From NCBI GenBank assembly GCA_035528395.1, contig DATKYR010000112.1, forward strand, positions 22,790-86,789: DNA of 64,000 nt. The letters are read 5' to 3'. The translations under genes and the position numbers were made by a program. Below are positions 35,648-44,148 of this stretch, in pieces. The notes beneath the pieces are model-generated. The model saw only the letters and a program-made list of their open reading frames with translations. It searched no databases and was not told the DNA's origin. Source of the stretch: NIOZ-UU13 sp035528395 (GTDB lineage Bacteria; Planctomycetota; Phycisphaerae; Sedimentisphaerales; Anaerobacaceae). The number at the start of each line of letters is the position of its first letter. Within the stretch, counting starts at the first letter, position 1.

Positions 35648-36177
35648 AAAACTCCCTTATGTTTATCTAATCGGACAGCGGATAAGGCGACTAAATCAAC
35701 ATCATTACGATCGACAAGACCATCACCGTTAATGTCCCATTCCTGCTTTCGCAGAGCCTGCCCCGTACTTGATACGGGGGACAAGCTTTTGTTGGTACTC
35801 TCAGCGGATTCGATGAGGCGAGCTAATTTGAAGGCATCGAGGATGTCCACTCGACCGTTCCGGTCAATATCAACCGCCTGGGTTTTAACAAGGACAGTGC
35901 GACTCGTACTTGGTCCGGGCTTTTGCGTTAGATTCAAGCTGAATGCAAAAATAATAACGGCCGCAGCCGCGGCAACCCGCCAGATACTGATATGGCGGAA
36001 AATCCTGTCCCGCCAATGTCGCTGTACAAAGCGACGATTGGCCTGGTCCATAATGGCCCTGTCTAATTCGGGTGGCACGGAAAACTGCGGCTTAAAGAGG
36101 GTATTTAAATCTTCTGAGAATTTTGGACTAACACTCAAATCCAAATCCTCATCAAAATGTCCTTTTTTTTCAGTCAT
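35644..36177 (-). CDS. Membrane protein with extracytoplasmic dockerin-like repeats, candidate anti-sigma factor
   Basis: 177 residues. Residues 1-63 are soluble and charged. One membrane helix follows (64-84, ISIWRVAAAAAVIIFAFSLNL in part). The outer part has two EF-hand dockerin halves, DIDRNGRVDILDAFKLARL (103-121) and DINGDGLVDRNDVDLVAL (148-165). Between them is a foreign-looking stretch (131-147, containing SPVSSTGQALR) that matches a dispersed DNA repeat with a CCCCCGTAT palindrome at about 35760-35785. Position directly after the ECF sigma gene and single-pass topology suggest an anti-sigma role, though no zinc-binding HxxxCxxC motif is present. AGGAG precedes the ATG. Confidence 0.65.
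   Translation of the reverse strand: MTEKKGHFDEDLDLSVSPKFSEDLNTLFKPQFSVPPELDRAIMDQANRRFVQRHWRDRIFRHISIWRVAAAAAVIIFAFSLNLTQKPGPSTSRTVLVKTQAVDIDRNGRVDILDAFKLARLIESAESTNKSLSPVSSTGQALRKQEWDINGDGLVDRNDVDLVALSAVRLDKHKGVL
35754..35792. repeat. In-frame palindromic repeat inside dockerin-like region
   Basis: AGAGCCTGCCCCGTACTTGA followed by TACGGGGGACAAG forms a CCCCGTA-x-TACGGGG hairpin. It inserts about 17 codons between two calcium-binding loops without breaking the frame. The AGAGCCTGCCC start is shared with intergenic repeats at 41004, 48469, 55590 and 55681. Confidence 0.65.
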
Positions 36178-36264
36178 AATCTTAGCTCCTGTATATTAAG
36201 CAAACAAACCGCCCGAAAAGTTCAAAGTTTTTGAGAATTTTTTCCGCCAGGGAAGATTTCTTAC

Positions 36265-36798
36265 TCATTCGAGGAAATAATCTTGTGTGCGGCGGTCCTG
36301 GCGGAGCCTCTGTAAGGCGTGATGCAGTCTGGACTTGACCGTGCCTAACGGGATATTGAGGGCTGTGGCTATTTCCTGCAAAGTCATATCATCGACAAAT
36401 CTCATCAGCAGGACTTCTCGCTGCTCATCGGGTAAAACAGTCAGGACGGCGGCTAATTCCGAACGGCTGCTTTGAGTATCTTTCAATGCCGGTGCAGCTA
36501 TTTCGCTCAATATTTCTTCATCGGAGGTAAAACGACGGCTTTTGCTGCGGACGGCAATAGAAAGATGCTTGACGACCGGATAAAGAAACGTGGTCATTGA
36601 GGCGGTAAGGCTAAAGCCGGGGAATTTGCCAAGCAGGTAGGTAAAGGTCTCCTGGAGGACGTCAAGGGCATCTTGCCGGTTGCCTGTAAATCGCCAGGCT
36701 AAACGGTAAACCCAATCCCGATACCGCCGGTAGAGAGCTTCGAAGGCATCCGGATCGCCTTGATTTACCAATTCGATTAGTTCCTGGTCAGAGTCCAT
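36265..36798 (-). CDS. ECF-type RNA polymerase sigma factor
   Basis: 177 residues from the ATG at 36798. A longer frame to 36921 reads through a MITE and its extra 41 residues are repeat-derived, so it is rejected. Region 2 appears as LVNQGDPDAFEALYRRY...VYRLAWRFTGNRQDALDVLQETF (about 9-55). Region 4 is LPDEQREVLLMRFVDDMTLQEIA...IPLGTVKSRLHHALQRLR (about 120-168). It heads an operon with the dockerin-bearing membrane protein, the cohesin-like protein and the VIT-vWA lipoprotein. Upstream DNA is a MITE beginning 29 bp before the start, which must affect its promoter. Confidence 0.9.
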   Translation of the reverse strand: MDSDQELIELVNQGDPDAFEALYRRYRDWVYRLAWRFTGNRQDALDVLQETFTYLLGKFPGFSLTASMTTFLYPVVKHLSIAVRSKSRRFTSDEEILSEIAAPALKDTQSSRSELAAVLTVLPDEQREVLLMRFVDDMTLQEIATALNIPLGTVKSRLHHALQRLRQDRRTQDYFLE

Positions 36799-36826
36799 AA
36801 TGAACCCGTTTGGCACTAACTGGTAT

Positions 36827-36987
36827 CTGTTGCGGAAAACAAAAACTGACGATGTCACCCCTGCGAAAGCAGGGGTCCAGGACAAAAAAGCTGGATTCCC
36901 GCTGAAGTTTATCCCGCACACGATGCGGGGCGGGAATGACTAATATGGATACATACGTTTCTAACAGGTGTACTGTTTCCGCAACAG
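36827..36987. mobile_element. MITE-like element, family A, short copy upstream of the sigma gene
   Basis: Ends are CTGTTGCGGAAAAC (36827-36840) and GTTTCCGCAACAG (36975-36987), perfect inverted matches apart from one base. The 161-bp core contains CCCCTGCGAAAGCAGGGG and two further palindromes around GCGGGAAT. Shares its left arm with the family-A copies at 593 and 50066 (in opposite orientation). Confidence 0.75.
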
Positions 36988-37412
36988 TAACTAACTATAT
37001 AGTTTGCTCGTGTCCAGTTTAGCTCTTTTGGCTGCTGTTTTCAATCTGCTCTTCAAAAATCATTGTCCCACCACTTGTGGAACTTTTTTCAGAACCAGGT
37101 TTATTGCGCCCTATGGATATTTTTTAGTTTGCGGATCGCAGATTTGAATTTTGGTCGAAGTTCATAAGGCCCCTGCAGGAGCCGCATCGGGAGTATGAAG
37201 CTAACCGCTGTAAACGGCATGTCAGGACGAAATATCCGAATTTAGAAGGAAAATTACTGAACCTTTATCCGCTTATCACGTAAAGACTTACAAGGATATG
37301 CAAAAGTTTAATTTCGGCTTTTCGAAGAGAAACCGCCTATTTTCGTTTAAAGTGTGATTGCGCCGCTGCCGATAATAAAAAGAAGATAAAAAACGATTTT
37401 TTCTCCCCTCCG
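36988..37412. other. Spacer, no gene seen
   Basis: 425 nt without a supported frame on either strand. AT-rich, with no repeat family recognised. Confidence 0.4.
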
Positions 37413-37449
37413 GAAAACATCGAGTGGCGATTCGTTGCTCGATGTTTTC
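37413..37449 (-). terminator. Hairpin just after secA
   Basis: GAAAACATCGAG (37413-37424) pairs with CTCGATGTTTTC (37438-37449), a 12-bp perfect stem that starts 4 nt after the secA stop. A T-run follows it only on the plus strand, so for secA it would act as a weak terminator or 3'-end stabiliser. Confidence 0.55.
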
Positions 37450-37453
37450 TTTT

Positions 37454-40400
37454 TTACAGGTTTTTTCCGCAGCATTTTTTGTATTTTTTTCCACTGCCAC
37501 AGGGACAGGGTGCGTTACGGCCGACCTTGGGCTGTTCCAGTCTTATCTGTTTTACTCTCGGCTCGCCCTGTGGTGCCTGGGCGGCGGCCCGCTGTCGCTC
37601 GGCCATTGCGAACTGGCCGACCTCATCGTGGCTCGTTGCACTTACGTTCCAGACATTCCTTGCTCTGGCGCCGGCTTCAAGGTGAACCTTGAAGATAATA
37701 TCCGTAACGCGGTCCTCAATAGTATCGAGCATCTCCTCGAACATTCTTGAACCTTCACGTTTGTATTCGGTCTTGGGGTCTTTCTCCGCCCAGGAGCGCA
37801 TCCAAATGCTGTTTTTCAGATGGTCCATCGAATAGAGATGGTCCTTCCAGGTACCATCGTAAACCTGGACTAAAACATATTTTTCGAGGTCGCTAAGCTC
37901 GGCTCGCAAAAAATCTCTTGCGACTTCAGATAAGTTATCTTTGAGCTCCGGTCCGTCGCCGGCCAGGTCCTCCTCGGTCAAAGAGGCCTGGAATCTTTCG
38001 TTGGCCCAGCTCACTAATTCATCTCTGTTCAAGCTGGTAATTTTATCGCCCAGTTCCTCGTCCAATTTGCCGTTGTTAAAGCTTTCGCTTAATTCGAGCA
38101 GTTGTTTTTGCAAGAGGCGGGGTTTGGTGTTTTGTATTCGTTCAACAGAAAGGTCAGCGTTATATTTTTTGTTTGCCCAGTCGGCGAGCGCTTCGAACGC
38201 ATATACGTTAGGACCCTGCGGGCCGTAAACCATATTCATCGCAAATTCAACAGGATATTCAACCTCTCTTTGTTTGTATTTGGCTGCGGTTTTTTCCTCG
38301 AGCTGCTGACGGATTTGTGAGGCAGTGAGGTCTGTTAATTCTGCGATGTCCAATTGTACATCAAATTTGGCTCGTGCCCATTCGGCAAACGTGCGGAGGG
38401 GGAAATCATCCTTCAGAAATTCGATTAGCTGTGAACAATCTTTTTTGTCGATTTGCTCTGCAGCGGCTGATATCAACTGCTCTTCAATCTCTTCGGGCGA
38501 CTGGTGTTTAATTTTGCCGGGGCTTAAACTGACCTGAAAGGCACTCATAGCCCATTTACATAATCCGGCGATGTCCCAGGTTTGCGGGTTACTGTAATCT
38601 TCCAGGTATTCGCCCATGGAAAGCGATATATTATTGGCGGCGTTATCCTTTGACCGCTGCTTTATTAATGTCTCAATCTCCTGTACGCTGTTGCCAGCAA
38701 TGTTTGAAAGCTTCAAATCAACGCCGAAGTTGGTTCTCGCCCATTCGCTAATGCACTTAAGCGGGTAGTCCTTACTGAGTATCGTGCTGCAATTCGTTAC
38801 GATAGTCGAGTCAATCATTTCCTGAATGACTTTTTTGAGCCCTTTTCCGCTCAGGATTTCGCGTCTGCGAGAGTAAAAGATTTTTCGCTGGTAGTCCATT
38901 ACCTCGTCGTACTCGAGCAGGCTTTTGCGTACCTCGAAGTTTCGTTCTTCCACTTTCTTTTGTGCCTTTTCGATGCCCTTGCTTATCCTCTTGTGGTAGA
39001 TAGGCTGTCCCTCTTCCCAGCCGATCCATGAGAGCGCCTTGACAGTCCATTCAGGAGCAAAGACTCGCATCAGTTCATCGTCGAAGCTCAGGAAGAACTG
39101 GCTGGAGCCGGCGTCCCCCTGTCTGCCGGTTCGTCCCCGGAGCTGATTATCGATTCTTCTGGCCTCGTGCCGTTCAGTGCCGACTACGTGCAGTCCCCCG
39201 ATTTCGGCTACACCCGGTCCAAGTACAATATCCGTGCCTCTGCCCGCCATATTTGTTGCGATTGTAATATTACCTCGCATTCGGCCGTCCCGGCCTTTGT
39301 GCTGCTGGCCGGCTTTGGCAACAATGATTGCTTCTCTTTCGTGGTACTTGGCATTGAGCACCTCGTGTTCGAGGCCGAATCTCTTCGTAAGAGCAGCCGA
39401 AAGTGCTTCGTTTTTCTCTACGCTGACCGTACCAACAAGCAGTGGCCGGCCGGAGGAGCTAATATCGTTTATCTCTTCTACTATCGCGTCAAACTTTTCA
39501 CGCATCGATTTATATATTGCGTCGTCCCGGTCTTCCCGGATGCAGGGCTCGTTGGTGGGTATTACGACGACTTCAAGCTTGTAGATGTTCATAAACTCTT
39601 CAGATTCGGTGGTGGCGGTGCCGGTCATTCCCGCTATCTGGTCGTAGAGTTTGAAGAAGTTCTGGAGCGTGATAGTGGCGAGCGTTTGAGTTTCTTCTTT
39701 TACGGTAACAGCTTCTTTTGCCTCGACCGCCTGATGGAGCCCATCGGACCACTGCCGTCCCTGCATCAACCGGCCGGTAAATTCGTCAACAATAATGACC
39801 TTGCCGTCCATAACGACATAGTCTTTTTCTCGCTCAAAAGTAACGTGGGCACGCAGGCTCTGCTCAAGAAGATGCGGCCATTCCATATTTGAGCCGGTAA
39901 AAAATGAACCCACACCGGCTATTTCCTGTGCGGCCCCCACTCCTTCATGTGTAAGATGCACCGCTTTTCTGTCAAATTCAACTTCGTAATATTGAGTGGC
40001 CCCTGTCAGCTTAGCCTGGGCGATTTCGTGCTCATCACGGTTTTTCCCGATTGCCTTCTGGGCTTTTTCAATTCGCTCGTTGTCCTTATCTTTTTTTGCA
40101 TCCGCCAGCTCACCCTGGGCGCTGGCTATGGCCCGCTCGGCAGAATCAATTTGCCTTTTGGTGCGGTCGTAGCTGCTTTGAAGACTGAGCAGCTTTCTTG
40201 AGACCTGGTCTGCTTTTTTATATCGGCTGACATCATCAAAGGCAGGGCCTGATATAATCAGCGGCGTCCTGGCTTCGTCAACCAGTATCGAATCAACCTC
40301 GTCAATTATGGCATATTGCAGAGACCCCTGTACCATTTGCTCAAGTGACGTTTTCATATTATCGCGAAGATAATCGAAGCCGAATTCGTTGTTTGTGCCG

Positions 40401-40942
40401 TAATTTATGTCGCAGGCATATTGGCTTTTACGCTCGTCGCCGGCTGTGTCCATATCCGCCTGAATCGCTCCGACAGTCAGGCCCAGAGCCTGATAGACCG
40501 GCCCCATCCATTCCGCATCGCGCTTGGCCAAATAATCGTTGACCGTAACTATGTGAACCCTTCTTCCGGTTAAATGTACGAGATATGTCGCCAATGTTGC
40601 TACGAGGGTTTTGCCTTCGCCGGTAGCCATTTCAGCGATTTTGCCCTCGTAAAGAACGTTGCCGCCGATAAGCTGAACGTCGAAATGGCGCATCTTGACA
40701 TTCCGCCTTGCCGCTTCGCGAACAACTGCAAAGACCTCGGGCAGAATATCCTCCGGCCTGGTTCCGGCTTGTATAGCAGCCTTGAACTCGGCAGTTTTCG
40801 CCTTTAAGGCCTCGTCGTCGAGCATCTTTGTTTGCTCTTCAAATTCGCCTGCTTCCTGGGCGATTACCGAATAAGCCTTAATCAATCGCTCGTTGCGAGA
40901 ACCAAAAACCTTTATCAGAATTTTGCTTAGCTTATCAAACAT
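37454..40942 (-). CDS. secA: Preprotein translocase ATPase SecA, enlarged form
   Basis: 1162 residues from the ATG at 40942, against about 900 for E. coli. Numbering below counts from one codon earlier. Walker A MATGEGKT (106-113), DEVDS (215-219), GRGTDI motif (568-573) and QLRGRTGRQGD (601-611) show an intact motor. It ends in the zinc-binding SEC-C motif CPCGSGKKYKKCCG. Two insertions explain the length: a coiled coil at about 255-312, and some 300 residues (715-1015) inside the helical wing/scaffold region with five repeats of a W-A-x-x-x-F/Y-x-x-x-L core at 734, 797, 855, 922 and 979. SecA drives Sec-dependent export of the many signal-peptide proteins encoded here. Confidence 0.96.
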   Translation of the reverse strand: MFDKLSKILIKVFGSRNERLIKAYSVIAQEAGEFEEQTKMLDDEALKAKTAEFKAAIQAGTRPEDILPEVFAVVREAARRNVKMRHFDVQLIGGNVLYEGKIAEMATGEGKTLVATLATYLVHLTGRRVHIVTVNDYLAKRDAEWMGPVYQALGLTVGAIQADMDTAGDERKSQYACDINYGTNNEFGFDYLRDNMKTSLEQMVQGSLQYAIIDEVDSILVDEARTPLIISGPAFDDVSRYKKADQVSRKLLSLQSSYDRTKRQIDSAERAIASAQGELADAKKDKDNERIEKAQKAIGKNRDEHEIAQAKLTGATQYYEVEFDRKAVHLTHEGVGAAQEIAGVGSFFTGSNMEWPHLLEQSLRAHVTFEREKDYVVMDGKVIIVDEFTGRLMQGRQWSDGLHQAVEAKEAVTVKEETQTLATITLQNFFKLYDQIAGMTGTATTESEEFMNIYKLEVVVIPTNEPCIREDRDDAIYKSMREKFDAIVEEINDISSSGRPLLVGTVSVEKNEALSAALTKRFGLEHEVLNAKYHEREAIIVAKAGQQHKGRDGRMRGNITIATNMAGRGTDIVLGPGVAEIGGLHVVGTERHEARRIDNQLRGRTGRQGDAGSSQFFLSFDDELMRVFAPEWTVKALSWIGWEEGQPIYHKRISKGIEKAQKKVEERNFEVRKSLLEYDEVMDYQRKIFYSRRREILSGKGLKKVIQEMIDSTIVTNCSTILSKDYPLKCISEWARTNFGVDLKLSNIAGNSVQEIETLIKQRSKDNAANNISLSMGEYLEDYSNPQTWDIAGLCKWAMSAFQVSLSPGKIKHQSPEEIEEQLISAAAEQIDKKDCSQLIEFLKDDFPLRTFAEWARAKFDVQLDIAELTDLTASQIRQQLEEKTAAKYKQREVEYPVEFAMNMVYGPQGPNVYAFEALADWANKKYNADLSVERIQNTKPRLLQKQLLELSESFNNGKLDEELGDKITSLNRDELVSWANERFQASLTEEDLAGDGPELKDNLSEVARDFLRAELSDLEKYVLVQVYDGTWKDHLYSMDHLKNSIWMRSWAEKDPKTEYKREGSRMFEEMLDTIEDRVTDIIFKVHLEAGARARNVWNVSATSHDEVGQFAMAERQRAAAQAPQGEPRVKQIRLEQPKVGRNAPCPCGSGKKYKKCCGKNL

Positions 40943-40949
40943 CAATTTA

Positions 40950-41140
40950 AAGTGTAAAGTGCCTAAAGTGACACTTACGTGTCATCCTGAGGCGAAGCCG
41001 AAGAGCCTGCCCTGAGCTTGCCGAAGGGATCTGGCCAACGAAAAAGAGATTCTTCGCTGAGCTTGTCCTTGAGCGCAGCGAAAGGCTCAGAATGACAGCT
41101 TTGCTGTCACTTTAGCTCACTTTAGGCACTTTAGCTCATT
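40950..41140. repeat. Inverted-repeat element with TGTCATCCTGAG core
   Basis: The left flank AAAGTGCCTAAAGTGA and right flank TCACTTTAGGCACTTTAG are mirrored. Inside, TGTCATCCTGAGG...CTCAGAATGACA forms a second inverted pair and contains GAAGAGCCTGCCCTGAGC. Closely related to 48430-48610. Confidence 0.65.
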
Positions 41141-41144
41141 TTTA

Positions 41145-41702
41145 TTACTTCACTCGTGTTACATACTCGCCGGTACGGGTATCGACACGGATAACCTCGC
41201 CGAGTTTGATAAAAGGCGGCACCTGCACAACCAGGCCGGTTTCGAGCGTCGCGGGCTTATTTTGGTTTGTCGCCGTGGCGCCCTTAATCTCAGGCGGTGT
41301 GTCGGTAATTTTCAAATCCACTGTGTTGGGCAGAGTCACTATAAGGGGCTTACCCCGATACATAATGACCTGTAGCTGAGTATTCGGCTTGAGATACTTC
41401 GGCCCATCACCGAATGCATCATCATCGAGGCTAATCTGGTCGTAGGTGGTAGTATCCATCAGGACATGTTCACTTCCGGATGAATAAAGGTATTCGTACG
41501 TTCCTTTGTCCAGATACGCTTCTTCGACGATTTCCTCCGAGCGCAAACGGACATTTTGAATTGAACCGTCGATCAGACTTTTTAGCTTTGTTTGATAGAC
41601 CGCACCGCCCTTGCCCAGCTTGACGTGCTGATAATCAACAATTGCGTACAATTTGCCGTCGATCTTAACGGTCTGACCTTTTCTCATCTCAGATGCTCTC
41701 AT
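41145..41702 (-). CDS. efp: Translation elongation factor P
   Basis: 185 residues, the usual length. Three beta-barrel domains are visible: the KOW-like N-terminal domain (1-65), OB domain (70-130) and C-terminal domain (131-185) ending in GEVIRVDTRTGEYVTR. EF-P relieves ribosome stalling at polyproline stretches, relevant to the Pro-rich efflux adaptor nearby. The modified-lysine loop reads KLGKGGA with Lys at position 31; the residue before Gly is Leu where many EF-Ps have Pro. GGAG lies before the ATG. Confidence 0.95.
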   Translation of the reverse strand: MRASEMRKGQTVKIDGKLYAIVDYQHVKLGKGGAVYQTKLKSLIDGSIQNVRLRSEEIVEEAYLDKGTYEYLYSSGSEHVLMDTTTYDQISLDDDAFGDGPKYLKPNTQLQVIMYRGKPLIVTLPNTVDLKITDTPPEIKGATATNQNKPATLETGLVVQVPPFIKLGEVIRVDTRTGEYVTRVK

Positions 41703-42073
41703 TTTTTACTCCAAAAATCAATTATTAATAATCAATCAGTATATCTGGTATTTTGCAAAATTGCCACAAAATGTCAACAAAAGGAAAAATCCAATGTTTG
41801 CCCCAACGATTGTGAGACATGTTGGAGCGTCTAATGTATTGTTGCAAGTTCGATGGCTCGAGCCACAACGGACTATGGGCAAAATACTCATCCACACATT
41901 TCGGGACAGTTGCAACGCTAATATGGATTTGGTAATCTAATAAAGTCAGAAGTTTTAGCAGGCTATATCATCCGCGCGAATCAATGTCCTCACACTATCA
42001 GATTCGCTGATAAGATAGCTGAAATGGCCCGGAGAACTTACAAACTGAAAACTCAAACGGCTGTTTCTTTATT
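41703..42073. other. Spacer with block shared with 425-500
   Basis: No gene. 41855-41935 resembles 425-500 (GGCAAAA, ACACATTTCGGGACAGTTGC), pointing to a dispersed non-coding repeat. Confidence 0.45.
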
Positions 42074-42895
42074 CTATTTCTTGGGCTTGAACAAGCCTTT
42101 AACACCATCTATCAGGCCCTTGCCCGCATCTGCTCCCTCTTCCAAAATCTTTACACCTCCTTCGGCCGCGGTCTTTCCCAATTCTAACGTCACGCCCAAA
42201 GTTGTTTTCAAAGCGTCTGTCATCTCATCCGGCAAAAGCCCGGCACCCTGTTTTGCCACGCCCGTGGCAATAGCCAAAAGAATTTTACCTGATAACTTAG
42301 CCACATCCAGCTTATCATCGCTGCCCAAGTCGGTCATACGAATAGGGTCTAATTTCAGCGTAACGGTATCTGCTTTACCAGGAATAGGTAACAGCTTTGC
42401 CCTGACTGTGATATTGGTAAGTTCCAAATTGTCTATGTGAAGCTTTTTAGCGGCTTTCTTTGTTTCGTCTCCAGGCTCTGCCTCCTCTTCTTTAGGAATT
42501 GACTTGATAACATCCTGTAGATTGTTACTTGAAACTCCTCTTTGCTCAAGCACAACATTTACGTTATCAAGCATAATTTCTTTTATATTGACGGTATCTT
42601 TCAAAAGTGAGCCTGTACTAACGGCAACACGAGCATCACCAACTTCGAGCAGCCTGTCATGTTTATAACCCGGCGGATTATCAATTACGAGATTTTGAAA
42701 GCTGATTTTTCCTCCTAAAATTGAAAAGTCCATGTCGTCTATTTTAACGCCGACATTTAACGTTTTGCTTGCAGCAGTTTCAATCCCTGTTTTCAGAAGG
42801 CTTTTACCAAAAAGATGAATCAAAACCACAATACAAACAATCAAAACTACAATCGCAAGCAAAACAATACGCAGGATTTTACGTAAACTTTTCAT
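42074..42895 (-). CDS. AsmA-like membrane-anchored protein
   Basis: 273 residues. One N-terminal membrane helix (about 8-30) is followed by IETAASKTLNVGVKIDDMDFSILGG and FQNLVIDNPPGY, the start of AsmA/DUF748-type domains that form beta-groove proteins between the two membranes. The core is short, with a Lys/Glu-rich middle (about 133-152), and it ends in an amphipathic Gly/Lys-rich helix. AsmA relatives take part in lipid transport or outer-membrane assembly (family knowledge). AGGGG precedes the ATG. Confidence 0.7.
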   Translation of the reverse strand: MKSLRKILRIVLLAIVVLIVCIVVLIHLFGKSLLKTGIETAASKTLNVGVKIDDMDFSILGGKISFQNLVIDNPPGYKHDRLLEVGDARVAVSTGSLLKDTVNIKEIMLDNVNVVLEQRGVSSNNLQDVIKSIPKEEEAEPGDETKKAAKKLHIDNLELTNITVRAKLLPIPGKADTVTLKLDPIRMTDLGSDDKLDVAKLSGKILLAIATGVAKQGAGLLPDEMTDALKTTLGVTLELGKTAAEGGVKILEEGADAGKGLIDGVKGLFKPKK

Positions 42896-43028
42896 TGTTC
42901 TATTCCCCTAAAAATCACTATTTCCAGTTTTATTGCATTGTAATAATCCACACAAGCCCCTACAATCAACTAATCATTGTATATCAATGGGTACAACCGA
43001 GCAGCTCTCAAGAGAAGAGAATATATCG

Positions 43029-44057
43029 TTAAAAGTTGTAGCCGATACCCCAAATGTACTTAACGTCCGTAGCGCCTGTATCAATAGCAGGTGTAGCGTC
43101 ATAATCAAAGATGACCTTAAAATTTGTGAACATTGTTTCGGTAAAATTAGCGCGAACCTCAGCTGTTGACGTGAGAAAATAATCAGAGAACTGCTCTATG
43201 CTGGGATAGTAGGTAAGTTCGTGAATGAACTTGACGTTCTTCATCAACCGCTTGTCAAAATTGTATCCAGCCTGGAAAGATATTTCACTGTTGCTGTCAG
43301 TTTGGTTGTCAAACTTTTCATAAAGAGTGGCAAAACCAGCTTCGGTTGAAAAGTTCATATCCTCCGACTCAATCCATTGATAACCGCCACCACTTCCGAC
43401 TATCACCCTGCGGTCAAGCTCGGCAATAGCATCCTTTTCATACCGGCCATCCAGATATCCATACAGCTTTTTTGTAAAGAAGTAGTCATACTTCGCTTTT
43501 GACCGCCACCAATCCTCCGTAGTATTTTTCTCTCCGGTGTCCGGGTCTTTTTGCTGGGCCTTTGCATAATCTGCGCTTAGCTTTGTGCGGTCCTTCTCGG
43601 TTCTTTTGCTGAGATTAACACTGGCACTAATGTTATCGGTTGTTGTATTGCCGTGTGTAGAAGTGAGTCCAGCCGAAATATTTCCTGTCCACTTCGGCTC
43701 AGGCTTTGGCGGAGGATTTATCGAAGAGATAGCAGTAAGATCAAACTCCTGAGCCTTTACTGTACCTGCTCCTTCGATAGCAAACTTGCCGGGATCTGAG
43801 CTCACTATCTTCTGTAACAGAACGTTATCGTCTCTGAGATGAACCGCTATCGGGTCATCAGTACTGAACGTCTTTATCTTGGATATGTCTATGGTTACAT
43901 CGCCGATAGCATCCGATTTGAAAAGCATCTTGCCTTCCACAAGGTGGGCAATTTTCCCTGTAAGACGGTCTCCATTGGTAAAGATGATCTCGTCGGCATG
44001 AATTGTCTGAACAAAGAATACAAGACAGAGGGTCAATCCCAAGATTTGCCATCGCAT
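43029..44057 (-). CDS. Outer-membrane DUF481 (YdiY-like) protein
   Basis: 342 residues with a signal peptide (1-21). The N-terminal part (DEIIFTNGDRLTGKIAHLVEGKMLFKSD in part) is a small SH3-like domain that often precedes DUF481. From about 120 on, alternating amphipathic strands (WTGNISAGLTSTHGNT, TKLSADYAKA, YDYFFTKKLYGYLDGRYEKD) build a beta-barrel ending in YIWGIGYNF, with a terminal Phe typical of outer-membrane barrels. AAAGGAG precedes the ATG. Function of the family is not established. Confidence 0.85.
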   Translation of the reverse strand: MRWQILGLTLCLVFFVQTIHADEIIFTNGDRLTGKIAHLVEGKMLFKSDAIGDVTIDISKIKTFSTDDPIAVHLRDDNVLLQKIVSSDPGKFAIEGAGTVKAQEFDLTAISSINPPPKPEPKWTGNISAGLTSTHGNTTTDNISASVNLSKRTEKDRTKLSADYAKAQQKDPDTGEKNTTEDWWRSKAKYDYFFTKKLYGYLDGRYEKDAIAELDRRVIVGSGGGYQWIESEDMNFSTEAGFATLYEKFDNQTDSNSEISFQAGYNFDKRLMKNVKFIHELTYYPSIEQFSDYFLTSTAEVRANFTETMFTNFKVIFDYDATPAIDTGATDVKYIWGIGYNF

Positions 44058-44148
44058 AATAATCTCCTTTCAAAAAAAACTAATAGAAAAACAACTAAAG
44101 CGATCCTTATTCCCTATAGAAATAAGCCTTTCAATTCCTCTAAACGTC

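Noticed and set aside
36799..36921. Longer N-terminus of the ECF sigma factor
   Set aside because: The extra 41 codons are MITE sequence; region 2 begins normally from the ATG at 36798.
39167..39892. 241-codon plus-strand frame opposite secA
   Set aside because: It is antisense to conserved SecA motor motifs and is a shadow of that gene.
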